Source of the DNA: an uncultured Veillonella sp.
Lineage (GTDB): Bacteria > Bacillota > Negativicutes > Veillonellales > Veillonellaceae
Direction of reading: 5' to 3'
DNA: 13,734 nucleotides
Assembly: GCF_937981445.1 (NCBI RefSeq)
Contig: NZ_CALJON010000007.1
Span: 1-13,734 of the forward strand
Shown: one piece after another, positions 1 to 7,071 of the stretch
How the letters are laid out: the number at the start of each line of letters is the position of its first letter
How positions within the stretch are numbered: the first letter of the stretch is position 1
Notes under the pieces: model-generated
Told to the model about the DNA's origin: nothing
Databases searched by the model: none
Seen by the model: the letters and a program-made list of their open reading frames with translations, nothing else
Position numbers and translations under genes: made by a program

Positions 1-664
1 GAAGGGCATTGAGAAAAAGAATTCCCAAGGGGAAGTAACGACCAATTACGAAGAACAAATGCGTGAGGGCGGTATTCCAGATTGGTTTATCGATTCCTGT
101 AAGAAAATCAGTTATTTATTCCCTAGAGCTCATGCGGTGGCCTATGTTATGATGGCATTCCGCATTGCTTGGTTTAAAATTAATTATCCTCTAGCTTTTT
201 ATGCTGCCTATTTCTCCATTCGAGCTAAATCCTTTGATGTAAAGATTATGCAGCGCGATTTGAATGGACAAAAAGCTGAATTTATGCGCTTAAAAGCTGT
301 AGTAGATGAAGCGAAGAAGTTCAATAAAAATTGCAATAAAGAAGAGGATATGATGTCCGCTTTGGAAGTGTCTATGGAAATGATTCAGCGTGGATTTAAA
401 TTTATGCCGCCTGATTTATTAAAATCCGATGCACGGCGATTTAAGATTGAAGATGGTCAGCTTTTACCACCATTCTTAGCCATTGATAGTTTAGGTGAAA
501 AAGTAGCTGATGCTATTGTAGAAGAGCGTCAAAAACGACCATTTACATCAATTCGTGATTTGCGCCGTCGTTGTGGTGTGTCACAAACCATTGTGGAAAA
601 AATGAAAGAAATCAATTGTATTGCCGATTTACCAGAAGATGAGCAAATTAGTCTTTTCGGCTGA
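1..664 (+). CDS. polC: DNA polymerase III alpha subunit, PolC type (3' end only)
   Basis: This is the C-terminal part of the Gram-positive-type replicative DNA polymerase. The open frame runs in from the window edge (codons from position 2), so the Met at 59 is internal. About 220 residues are visible. The stretch SCKKISYLFPRAHAVAYVMM followed by RIAWFKINYPLAFYAAYF is the characteristic PolC block near the end of the polymerase core. The later IRDLRRRCGVSQTIVEKM region matches the helix-hairpin-helix-like C-terminal part. The protein ends DEQISLFG; QxSLF at the extreme C-terminus is the known sliding-clamp (DnaN) binding motif of PolC, so the end looks intact. The exonuclease, PHP and palm regions lie outside the window. 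In many Firmicutes polC follows dxr-rseP-proS; here it lies upstream of rpsB instead. Only 36 bp and no terminator separate it from the next gene. Confidence 0.95.
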   Translation, partial: KGIEKKNSQGEVTTNYEEQMREGGIPDWFIDSCKKISYLFPRAHAVAYVMMAFRIAWFKINYPLAFYAAYFSIRAKSFDVKIMQRDLNGQKAEFMRLKAVVDEAKKFNKNCNKEEDMMSALEVSMEMIQRGFKFMPPDLLKSDARRFKIEDGQLLPPFLAIDSLGEKVADAIVEERQKRPFTSIRDLRRRCGVSQTIVEKMKEINCIADLPEDEQISLFG

Positions 665-688
665 GTGTAATATATGCAATACATTGAC

Positions 689-696
689 AAGGAGGT
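689..696 (+). promoter_or_regulatory. Ribosome binding site that fixes the gluconokinase start
   Basis: AAGGAGGT lies 4 bases upstream of the ATG at 701. It is a near-perfect Shine-Dalgarno sequence. The upstream in-frame ATG at 674 has no such sequence and would place the Shine-Dalgarno inside the coding region, so 701 is the better start. Confidence 0.85.
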
Positions 697-700
697 CAAA

Positions 701-2257
701 ATGACATTAAAAGTAAAAGAACCTGTATGGATTGGTGTTGATGTAGGAACTACAGGCGTTCGTGCTACAGCCTATACTTCAGTAGGGCAAGCGGTGGCTA
801 CAACAGAAGCGTTTTATTCTTTAGAAACACCACAGTATGACCGGGCTGAACAAAATCCTCAGCAAATTTATGATGCTGTGGAAGAAGTAATTAGTGGTAC
901 AGTGCACCAATTACAGTATAAATTAGTTACTATTTCAGGCTTAGCTTTAAGTTCTGTTATGCATAGCTTTATCCCTCAGGATAAGGATTTTCAAATCCTC
1001 GGCAATATGATGACTTGGGCAGATAGCCGCAGTGCTGCCATCGTACGCCGTTTGGAACAAGATCCAGCGTGTGAACAGTTCTACTTTAATACAGGTTGTC
1101 CTTTACATGCTTGTTATCCACTTGCTAAAATCCTTTGGGTAAAAGAAAATCAACCATCTGTATTTGATCGTATGGCTCATATTGGTTCCATTAAAGACTA
1201 TATTTTCCGTAATTTAACGGGCCAATGGGTGACTGATAAATCTGTAGCAAGCAGTAGTGGGTTATATAATGCTCACAAGGAAGAATGGGATGAAGACATT
1301 TTATCCTTCTTAGGGATTAAAAAAGAACAATTACCTGAAGTGGTATCTACTACGTATAGTAATGCTTTATTGGCGCCTGTAGCAGAGCGTTTAGGTTTGC
1401 CAGCTGATTTACCTGTTGTTATTGGTGCTACTGATGGTGTTCTTGTTAATGTAGGGATTGGCGCTGTATCAGCAGGGCAGTTGAGCTGTACCATTGGGAC
1501 CAGTGGTGCCATTCGCATGCTTACGAATAAACCAAGCATGGATAAACAAAAACGTACATGGTGTTATAATTTAACAGATCATATGTGGGTTGCTGGCGGT
1601 GCTATTAATAATGGCGGCATTATCATGCGTTGGATGCGTGACCGTATTTTACATTTACATGGTTCTCAAATGGAGCAACTCGATGTGGATCCTTATGATC
1701 TGATGACCATGAAAGCCCGTCATGTACCGGCTGGTTCCGGCGGACTTATCCTCTTGCCATTCTTTACAGGTGAACGAGCTCCTTATTGGAACTCTGACCT
1801 TCGTGGTGCTTTTATTGGTTTATCTTTGAACCATAGTCGCTCCTATATGATTCGTGCAACTATGGAAGGCATTTGCTATAGTTTGCTATGCGTTCTTGAT
1901 GCACTTCGCGATTTTGAAGATGTAAAAGATATTCGCGTTAGCGGCAGCTTCACGAAATCTGAACTTTGGCTTCAAATTATGTCCGATATTTTCAACGAAA
2001 ATATTACATTGCCAACTAATAGTGAAGGGGCATCTTTTGGTGCAGCTGTACTCGGCTTTATCTCCGATGGTACTTTGAAGGATATTACAGATACAGCTCA
2101 ATTAGTACAGGCACAAGAAGTATATAAACCAAAGGAAAATCATCGTGAAGTATATGATGAACTTTTCAGCATTTATGAATCCTTATATAAAAACATGAAG
2201 GATGACTTAGCCCGTCTAGTAAATTTCCAACAAGACCATCCATTTAGTCGTCTGTAA
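701..2257 (+). CDS. gntK: Gluconokinase, FGGY carbohydrate kinase family
   Basis: Predicted cytoplasmic kinase that phosphorylates D-gluconate with ATP to 6-phosphogluconate. From the ATG at 701 it has 518 residues, close to the roughly 510 of Firmicutes GntK. The N-terminal ATPase lobe opens with GVDVGTTGVRATAY (residues 12-25), the phosphate-binding loop. GATDG (243-247) holds the expected catalytic base, Asp245, and TIGTSGA follows near 265-271. GERAPYWN (357-364) then RGAFIGL is typical of the gluconokinase branch of FGGY. SGSFTKSELWLQIM (from 414) and the EGASFGAAVLG stretch complete the C-terminal lobe. An extended frame from ATG 674 exists, but the strong RBS supports 701. The downstream GntP permease supports gluconate as substrate. 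The FGGY family also includes xylulose, glycerol and ribulose kinases, so substrate identity rests on these motifs plus context. It may be transcribed by read-through from polC. Confidence 0.88.
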   Translation: MTLKVKEPVWIGVDVGTTGVRATAYTSVGQAVATTEAFYSLETPQYDRAEQNPQQIYDAVEEVISGTVHQLQYKLVTISGLALSSVMHSFIPQDKDFQILGNMMTWADSRSAAIVRRLEQDPACEQFYFNTGCPLHACYPLAKILWVKENQPSVFDRMAHIGSIKDYIFRNLTGQWVTDKSVASSSGLYNAHKEEWDEDILSFLGIKKEQLPEVVSTTYSNALLAPVAERLGLPADLPVVIGATDGVLVNVGIGAVSAGQLSCTIGTSGAIRMLTNKPSMDKQKRTWCYNLTDHMWVAGGAINNGGIIMRWMRDRILHLHGSQMEQLDVDPYDLMTMKARHVPAGSGGLILLPFFTGERAPYWNSDLRGAFIGLSLNHSRSYMIRATMEGICYSLLCVLDALRDFEDVKDIRVSGSFTKSELWLQIMSDIFNENITLPTNSEGASFGAAVLGFISDGTLKDITDTAQLVQAQEVYKPKENHREVYDELFSIYESLYKNMKDDLARLVNFQQDHPFSRL

Positions 2258-2341
2258 ATTTTTTGGTTATTATTTAGTTAGGCTGAGTTAGTATGATTGC
2301 CAGCCTTTGGTGTAAGAAAAAGAGGGCTTGATAGAACAATG

Positions 2342-2354
2342 TGTTGCCGTAACA
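2342..2354 (+). promoter_or_regulatory. Possible LacI-family-type operator upstream of the gluconate permease
   Basis: TGTTGCCGTAACA has TGTT/AACA arms around a central CG step. This resembles LacI/GalR-type operators, including as I recall the TGTTACCGGTAACA-like sites of the enteric gluconate repressor. The spacing is one base shorter than that consensus. It lies about 47 bp upstream of the proposed -10. No regulator gene is in the window. This is a weak, inferred call. Confidence 0.25.
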
Positions 2355-2373
2355 GCGTTTTAGCATCATTGTA

Positions 2374-2406
2374 TTGTACATTCACTTGGCCTAGCTAGAT
2401 TATAAT
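2374..2406 (+). promoter_or_regulatory. Possible promoter for the gluconate permease
   Basis: A perfect TATAAT stands at 2401-2406, about 75 bp upstream of the permease ATG. No -35 at the ideal distance is convincing: TTGTAC at 2374-2379 is 21 bp away, and TTCACT at 2381-2386 is 14 bp away. An overlapping -10 candidate TAGATT (2396-2401) would give TTGTAC a 16-bp spacer. The -10 is good and the rest uncertain, so gntP may have its own promoter in addition to read-through. Confidence 0.4.
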
Positions 2407-2479
2407 AGGAACTTATTTTATTTAAGTTATATTGTTTTATGTTATTTTAAGTGTTGCCTTTGTGAAAGGAGGCGTCAAG

Positions 2480-3799
2480 ATGCCACTCATTATCTTGGCA
2501 TTAGGTATTGTTTTACTATTCTTCTTGATTGTAAAACTAAAATTAAACAGCTTTTTATCCTTGCTGTTGGTCTGTGTTGTAGTAGGCTATGCGGAAGGTT
2601 TGCCTATTGATCAAATTTTCCCAACCATTCAAAAAGGCCTAGGCTCTACGCTCGGTGGTTTAACTATTGTAGTAGGCTTTGGTGCTATTCTTGGTAAATT
2701 AATGGCCGATAGCGGCGGAGCACAACGTATTGCGACAACCTTGATTAATATTTTTGGTCGCAAAAATGTAAGATGGGCAGTTTGTTTAACTGGTTTTATT
2801 GTAGGTATTGCCCTTTTCTATGAAATTGGTTTCGTATTATTGATTCCACTAGTATTTACGATTGCTGTGTCGGCTGATATTCCTCTTCTTGAAGTGGGTA
2901 TGCCAATGGTTGCGGCTTTATCAGTAACACATGGTTTCTTACCACCTCATCCAGGTCCAACAGCTATTTCTGTATTATTCAATGCTGATATTGGTAAAAC
3001 ATTAATTTATGGTTTAATCATTGGTATTCCAACTGTTATCATTTCAGGTCCATTACTTTATAATACAGCTAAGAATATTAAGAACTCCATTCCTGAAGGT
3101 CTTCATAATGACAAAGTATTTACTGAAGAAGAAATGCCTTCCTTCTGGAGCAGTATTTTAACCGCTTTAACACCTGTTATTTTAATGGCTATTAATACTG
3201 TGGGCACTATGGTAGGGGTACAAAAAGGTACGGCTATTTACCATGTTCTTAAATTTATTGGTGATCCAAGTGTAGCCTTATCGATTTCTATTATTGTAGC
3301 TTTTTATACTTTTGGCTTTGCTCGTGGCAAATCTATGAATGACATCATGGAAACATCTGAAAAAGCTATTTTAACAGTAGCTATGATTCTTTTCATCGTT
3401 GGTGCTGGTGGGGCCCTTAAACAAGTTCTCATTGATAGTGGCGTAGGTACTTATATTGGTTCTTTAGTAAAAGATGCTAATTTATCCCCATTATTCTTGG
3501 CTTGGTTAATTGCTGCTGTAATCCGCGTGTCTGTTGGTTCTGCCACAGTAGCGGCTATGACAGCTGGTGGCATTGTGGCGCCATTGATTGCTACTACTGG
3601 AGTAAGCCCAGAGCTTATGGTAATCGCTGTAGGTGCTGGTAGTGTTATCTTTAGTCCTCCAAATGACCCAGGATTCTGGCTTTTCAAAGAATTCTTTGGT
3701 TTAAGCGTAAAACAAACAGTTCGCACTTGGTGTGCTGTGGAAACCTCCATTGCTGTTTGTGGTTTAATCGGTGTTGAACTATTGAATTTGTTCATTTAA
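2480..3799 (+). CDS. gntP: Gluconate permease, GntP family
   Basis: Integral inner-membrane proton symporter of the GntP family, predicted to import gluconate for the adjacent kinase. From ATG 2480 it has 439 residues, close to the family's usual 440-450. An in-frame ATG at 2432 exists, but AAAGGAGGCG (2466-2475) just before 2480 fixes the start. The protein is almost entirely hydrophobic helices with short loops. HGFLPPHPGPT at residues 151-161 is the family hallmark, and FYEIGFVLLIPLVF lies just before it. Near the C-terminus the expected conserved S-H-V-N-D-x-GFW motif reads SPPNDPGFW (392-400), an atypical variant, followed by the usual LFKEFFGLSVKQT. Other GntP members carry 2-keto-3-deoxygluconate, glycerate or fructuronate, so the exact substrate is inferred from the neighbouring gluconokinase. 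A strong terminator follows. Confidence 0.87.
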   Translation: MPLIILALGIVLLFFLIVKLKLNSFLSLLLVCVVVGYAEGLPIDQIFPTIQKGLGSTLGGLTIVVGFGAILGKLMADSGGAQRIATTLINIFGRKNVRWAVCLTGFIVGIALFYEIGFVLLIPLVFTIAVSADIPLLEVGMPMVAALSVTHGFLPPHPGPTAISVLFNADIGKTLIYGLIIGIPTVIISGPLLYNTAKNIKNSIPEGLHNDKVFTEEEMPSFWSSILTALTPVILMAINTVGTMVGVQKGTAIYHVLKFIGDPSVALSISIIVAFYTFGFARGKSMNDIMETSEKAILTVAMILFIVGAGGALKQVLIDSGVGTYIGSLVKDANLSPLFLAWLIAAVIRVSVGSATVAAMTAGGIVAPLIATTGVSPELMVIAVGAGSVIFSPPNDPGFWLFKEFFGLSVKQTVRTWCAVETSIAVCGLIGVELLNLFI

Positions 3800-3820
3800 T
3801 CACATAGTTACTTAATAAAT

Positions 3821-3870
3821 AAGAGCTAATGCACATATTTAGTTTATGTGTTATTAGCTCTTTATTTTTT
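3821..3870 (+). terminator. Intrinsic terminator after the permease gene
   Basis: AAGAGCTAAT (3821-3830) pairs perfectly with ATTAGCTCTT (3852-3861). The stem continues through CACATA (3832-3837) and TATGTG (3845-3850) with a small internal bulge. The 3' side runs into TTTATTTTTT. It lies 21 bp after the gntP stop and separates the gluconate module from the adhesin gene. Confidence 0.9.
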
Positions 3871-3879
3871 ATGATAAAA

Positions 3880-3936
3880 AAAGATATAAATTTATAATTA
3901 AAAGATACAAATTTGTGATATAAACGATAGAAAATT
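3880..3936 (+). repeat. Three imperfect A/T-rich repeats at two-helical-turn spacing
   Basis: AAAGATATAAATTT (3880-3893) and AAAGATACAAATTT (3901-3914) differ at one base in 14. A third, more diverged copy AACGATAGAAAATT starts at 3923. Start-to-start spacing is 21 and 22 bp, about two turns of B-DNA. Function is unknown: intrinsic curvature or binding of a regulator on one face of the helix are possibilities. Confidence 0.45.
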
Positions 3937-4114
3937 ATGATTAATGTGATAAAGACTTTATTTCTGTTATTTTAACAATTAAATTGATGCATTATTTTCA
4001 TCTAAACTTGACGTATTACAAATGATATATATGAAAATATTGCCAATAAATAAGGGGTTAATGTATAGTGCTTGTTAAGAATTAAATGTAATAATCAGAT
4101 TCTTGAATAAAAAC

Positions 4115-4144
4115 TTGATTAATAACAAATAAATGTAATATAAT
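4115..4144 (+). promoter_or_regulatory. Probable sigma-70-type promoter of the adhesin gene
   Basis: TTGATT (4115-4120) and a perfect TATAAT (4139-4144) are separated by 18 bp. Transcription would start near 4151, giving a leader of about 70 nt. AATGTAAT (4132-4139) abuts the -10, and an inverted copy ATTACATT (4172-4179) lies in the leader, so a regulator could act here. Confidence 0.6.
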
Positions 4145-4221
4145 AATCATCATCAATAATTAATTAGATGAATTACATTAAAAATTGTGTTGTGAATATG
4201 GAGTTATGACAGGAACTGATT

Positions 4222-7071
4222 ATGAAAGAAAATGGTAATACAAATATTGGAAACAATGTAAAAATCAAGTTTTCAGTAAAACATACTAAAAAGGCGCTCA
4301 CTGCGTTGGTGTTGGGTGCTATGTACGCTGTGGGATCCTTTGTGAACGTAGGAGCGGCATCTGTTGATTATGTGGTGGTAAATTCTACTGAAGATAAACC
4401 GGTAGCGACTGGTAATAATAGTGTGGCAGTAGGAGCAAACACTGAAGCTAAAGGACAAAATGCACTATCTTTGGGTAATGGTGCTAAGGCAAATGCATTG
4501 AATAGTATTGCTGAGGGGCTAGGGTCATCTGTTAGTGAAGTTGCTGCCGGCGCCATTGCTATAGGGACAGGGGCTACTGTTGAGAAAGCTCCTAATTACA
4601 GTGAGGGGCTTTCAAATGGTAATAAGGCAAAGTTAAATGGGCAACATTCCATAGCTGTTGGGACTAATGCACATACAATTGGAAGTCAAGCAATTGCAAT
4701 GGGCGTAAATACAGTGTCTTCTGGCCAAAACACCATTGCCATAGGTCAAAATGCCAAGTCTTATGGTGAAAATAGTTTAGCCCTTGGGAGTAATGCTAGC
4801 ACCTCAGAATCATATGTATACTATGGAGTTACTTATGATATGCGCGATGCCACTGCTGTCGGCAATAGTGCAGGCGTAAAAGGGGGCTATGGTACGGCTG
4901 TAGGTTCGAATTCTAAAGCGGATGGTTTAAATAGTACTGCTTATGGGTATAAGGCACGGGTTCTTAATGGAGCATTCGAAGCCGATAATACTGAAATTAA
5001 AGAGTTGGTTAAGAGTTTAACTATTAACAATCAAAAATTTAACGAAACTACTGGTGAATTAGCCTATAATGGTCTTGGTGGTGTCGCTATTGGCTCTAGT
5101 GCTGTTGCTAGTGGCTGGGGGGCTTCGGCTATTGGGTTTCAGGCATATGCCTTACACAGTCAAACCTCAGCCTTAGGTGATGATGCGAAGGCTATGAACT
5201 ATGCAGCTAGTGCTGTAGGCACTCATAGTTATGCGTCTGGTGAGCAATCTACGGCTTTAGGTAATGGTGCCGAAGCGTTAGGTAATCAGTCTGCTGCCTT
5301 AGGGGCTGGTGCTGCTGCTACAGGTAATCAGGCTTTGGCAGCTGGTTGGGGTGCTGGTGCGAGTGGTAAAAACGCCATTGCTCTTGGTACATCTACAAAA
5401 CCCATAAAAACTTGGTATACCAAAGGCAGCGAAAAATTTACGTATGCCACTGAATTGCCTCAATGGAATGCATCTGGTGACTACTCAGTTGCCATTGGTA
5501 CTGATGCATTAGCAAGTGCAAATGATGCTGTGGCTGTAGGTCGTAATGCTACATCCACGGCTGCTGATACTGTAGCCATTGGGCGTGAAGCGAAAAGTAC
5601 CGATACTAATAGCGTGGCGATTGGGCGCACTGCAGAGAGTTCAAAAGCTAATGGTGTAGCCCTGGGATATAATGCAAAAAGTTCCGTAGAGGGTGGCGTC
5701 GCTCTAGGTAGTGAATCCGTAGCGAGTCGTGAGGCGTTACAAAATGTGAGTGTAACTAATACAGCCTCTGCTGCAAATAATCAAGTCTATGGAGCAGCTA
5801 ATAGCACTGATACAGCTAAGGCGGCTATTGCAGCCACTGTAAAAGGCAATCTAGGTGCCGTTTCAGTAGGCAGTGATTCAGCGACTCGTCAAATTACTCA
5901 TGTCGCAGCTGGTTCAGAAGATAGTGATGCTGTCAATGTGGCGCAATTAAAATCTGTAGAAACTTCTGTAAGAGAATATGTAAATGCTAATGCAGTAGAT
6001 GTAAAACAAGGCAAGGGCATTATTGTAACAGAAACGCCAGCCGGTAAAGATGAAAAGGGCAATGCTACAAAGCATACCTTTACAGTTTCACTAGCTGAAG
6101 ATATAAGAAATTCCATTACCAATAATACAAATAATATTACAAAGCTTGGTGATCAAGTAAGTACTATAGGCAATCAAGTGACTGTGTTCGGGGACCAAGT
6201 GACGATTAATACTGGAGATATTAAGGATTTAAAATCACAAGTAAATAATAATACACAAACTATTAACACTCATACTGAACAGATTAATGATTTGAGTAAT
6301 CGTGTTAATGGTGTAGATGGACGTATTAATAGTCTTGATAATCGCATGGATAAAGTGGGCGCTGGTGCAGCTGCTTTAGCGGGCTTACATCCATTGGATT
6401 TTAATCCTGATGATAAATGGAGTTTCTCTGTAGGTTATGGTAATTATGGCAATGCGAATGCTATGGCGGTAGGCGCATTTTATCGTCCTAATGAAGATGT
6501 GATGGTTAATGTGGCGTCTTCCATGGGCAATGGAGAAAATATGATTTCCGCCGGTCTTAATTTCAATATTGGTCAAAGCAGTGGTGTGTCTCGTTCCCGT
6601 GTGGCCATGGCTAAGGAAATTGAAACTCTCAAGGCTCGCATTGATCAATTGGAAGCACAACAGCGTTCAGGGGTTATAAATAATGCAGGGCAAACTAGTG
6701 CTGCCTTAGATGTAAATTTCCCTGATGTACCAGCTAATCATTGGGCCTATGCTTATGTAAAAACCTTGGCTGATAAAGGCTTACTAGTAGGTTATCCAGA
6801 TGGTCAGTTTAAAGGTAATCAAACTATGACACGCTATGAATTTGCGGCAGTAATTTATCGTGCATTACAAAATGGTGCCTTAGTTGATGGTACTATGGCT
6901 CGGGCTACAGAAGAATTTGCTCGTGAAATGGCTGCTGTTGAAAAAGCAGATCGCTTCCGTGTCGATTTAGTTCATGGTAAACCAAGCGATCGTTATAAAG
7001 TAGAGCGTATTCGCGTTAATAGTGAAGATAAAGAAAGCCGTGATGTATATGGTGGCTATACTAAAATGTAG
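4222..7071 (+). CDS. YadA-like trimeric autotransporter adhesin with periplasmic SLH domain
   Basis: Predicted surface adhesin of 949 residues, type Vc secretion. Order: a signal peptide with a long basic N-region (hydrophobic core 25-43, cleavage near Ala45/Ala46); a YadA-like head of degenerate 14-residue repeats with the AxAxGxxxxAxG pattern (about 64-505), interrupted by inserts near 194-209, 246-284 and 390-419; a neck with DAVNVAQL (569-576); a small beta-rich segment (about 590-624); and a heptad coiled-coil stalk (about 628-712) with Asn or His at some d positions. The outer-membrane anchor (about 713-784) is a GAGAAALAGLHPL linker plus four short strands. Unlike classical family members the chain does not end there. 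A coiled coil (796-814) leads to one SLH domain (833-882, FPDVPANHW to TRYEFAAVIYRAL) and a charged tail of 67 residues. Specific receptor unknown. It is flanked by terminators and so is probably monocistronic. Confidence 0.92.
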   Translation: MKENGNTNIGNNVKIKFSVKHTKKALTALVLGAMYAVGSFVNVGAASVDYVVVNSTEDKPVATGNNSVAVGANTEAKGQNALSLGNGAKANALNSIAEGLGSSVSEVAAGAIAIGTGATVEKAPNYSEGLSNGNKAKLNGQHSIAVGTNAHTIGSQAIAMGVNTVSSGQNTIAIGQNAKSYGENSLALGSNASTSESYVYYGVTYDMRDATAVGNSAGVKGGYGTAVGSNSKADGLNSTAYGYKARVLNGAFEADNTEIKELVKSLTINNQKFNETTGELAYNGLGGVAIGSSAVASGWGASAIGFQAYALHSQTSALGDDAKAMNYAASAVGTHSYASGEQSTALGNGAEALGNQSAALGAGAAATGNQALAAGWGAGASGKNAIALGTSTKPIKTWYTKGSEKFTYATELPQWNASGDYSVAIGTDALASANDAVAVGRNATSTAADTVAIGREAKSTDTNSVAIGRTAESSKANGVALGYNAKSSVEGGVALGSESVASREALQNVSVTNTASAANNQVYGAANSTDTAKAAIAATVKGNLGAVSVGSDSATRQITHVAAGSEDSDAVNVAQLKSVETSVREYVNANAVDVKQGKGIIVTETPAGKDEKGNATKHTFTVSLAEDIRNSITNNTNNITKLGDQVSTIGNQVTVFGDQVTINTGDIKDLKSQVNNNTQTINTHTEQINDLSNRVNGVDGRINSLDNRMDKVGAGAAALAGLHPLDFNPDDKWSFSVGYGNYGNANAMAVGAFYRPNEDVMVNVASSMGNGENMISAGLNFNIGQSSGVSRSRVAMAKEIETLKARIDQLEAQQRSGVINNAGQTSAALDVNFPDVPANHWAYAYVKTLADKGLLVGYPDGQFKGNQTMTRYEFAAVIYRALQNGALVDGTMARATEEFAREMAAVEKADRFRVDLVHGKPSDRYKVERIRVNSEDKESRDVYGGYTKM

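Larger units (their letters stand above)
3871..4221 (+). other. AT-rich noncoding upstream region of the adhesin gene
   Basis: This stretch between the gntP terminator and the adhesin ATG contains no convincing ORF on either strand. It holds the phased repeats (3880-3936), a possible secondary promoter (TTGACG at 4008 with TATGAA at 4030, 16-bp spacer), three AATGTAAT-type octamers, and the main promoter at 4115-4144. The longest homopolymer is only 7 A, so there is no obvious slipped-strand phase-variation tract. The RBS is a modest AGGA at 4211-4214, 7 bases before ATG 4222. Confidence 0.6.

Noticed and set aside
684..689. Perfect TTGACA just upstream of gntK
   Set aside because: The gene starts at 701, so there is no room for a -10 and leader, and the RBS overlaps it. 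Treated as chance.
674..700. Longer gntK start at ATG 674
   Set aside because: It has no Shine-Dalgarno, and the excellent AAGGAGGT for 701 would lie inside the coding sequence.
2432..2479. Longer gntP start at ATG 2432
   Set aside because: It lacks an RBS, while AAAGGAGG sits just before 2480. Family length also fits 2480.
3451..3795. 114-residue open frame on the minus strand inside gntP
   Set aside because: It mirrors the gntP coding frame, has no recognisable domain, and no promoter or RBS on that strand.
4008..4035. TTGACG with TATGAA, 16-bp spacer, as main adhesin promoter
   Set aside because: The -10 is weak and it lies about 190 bp from the gene; TTGATT with TATAAT at 4115-4144 is better. 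Kept only as a possible secondary promoter.
3871..4221. Phase-variation homopolymer tract near the adhesin promoter
   Set aside because: The longest run is 7 A at 3876-3882, far from the promoter elements, and no short tandem repeat was found at the -10/-35 spacing.
4400..5730. Repetitive DNA resembling a repeat array
   Set aside because: The repeats are degenerate, in frame, and encode the YadA-like head. They are not identical repeats with unique spacers, so not a CRISPR array.
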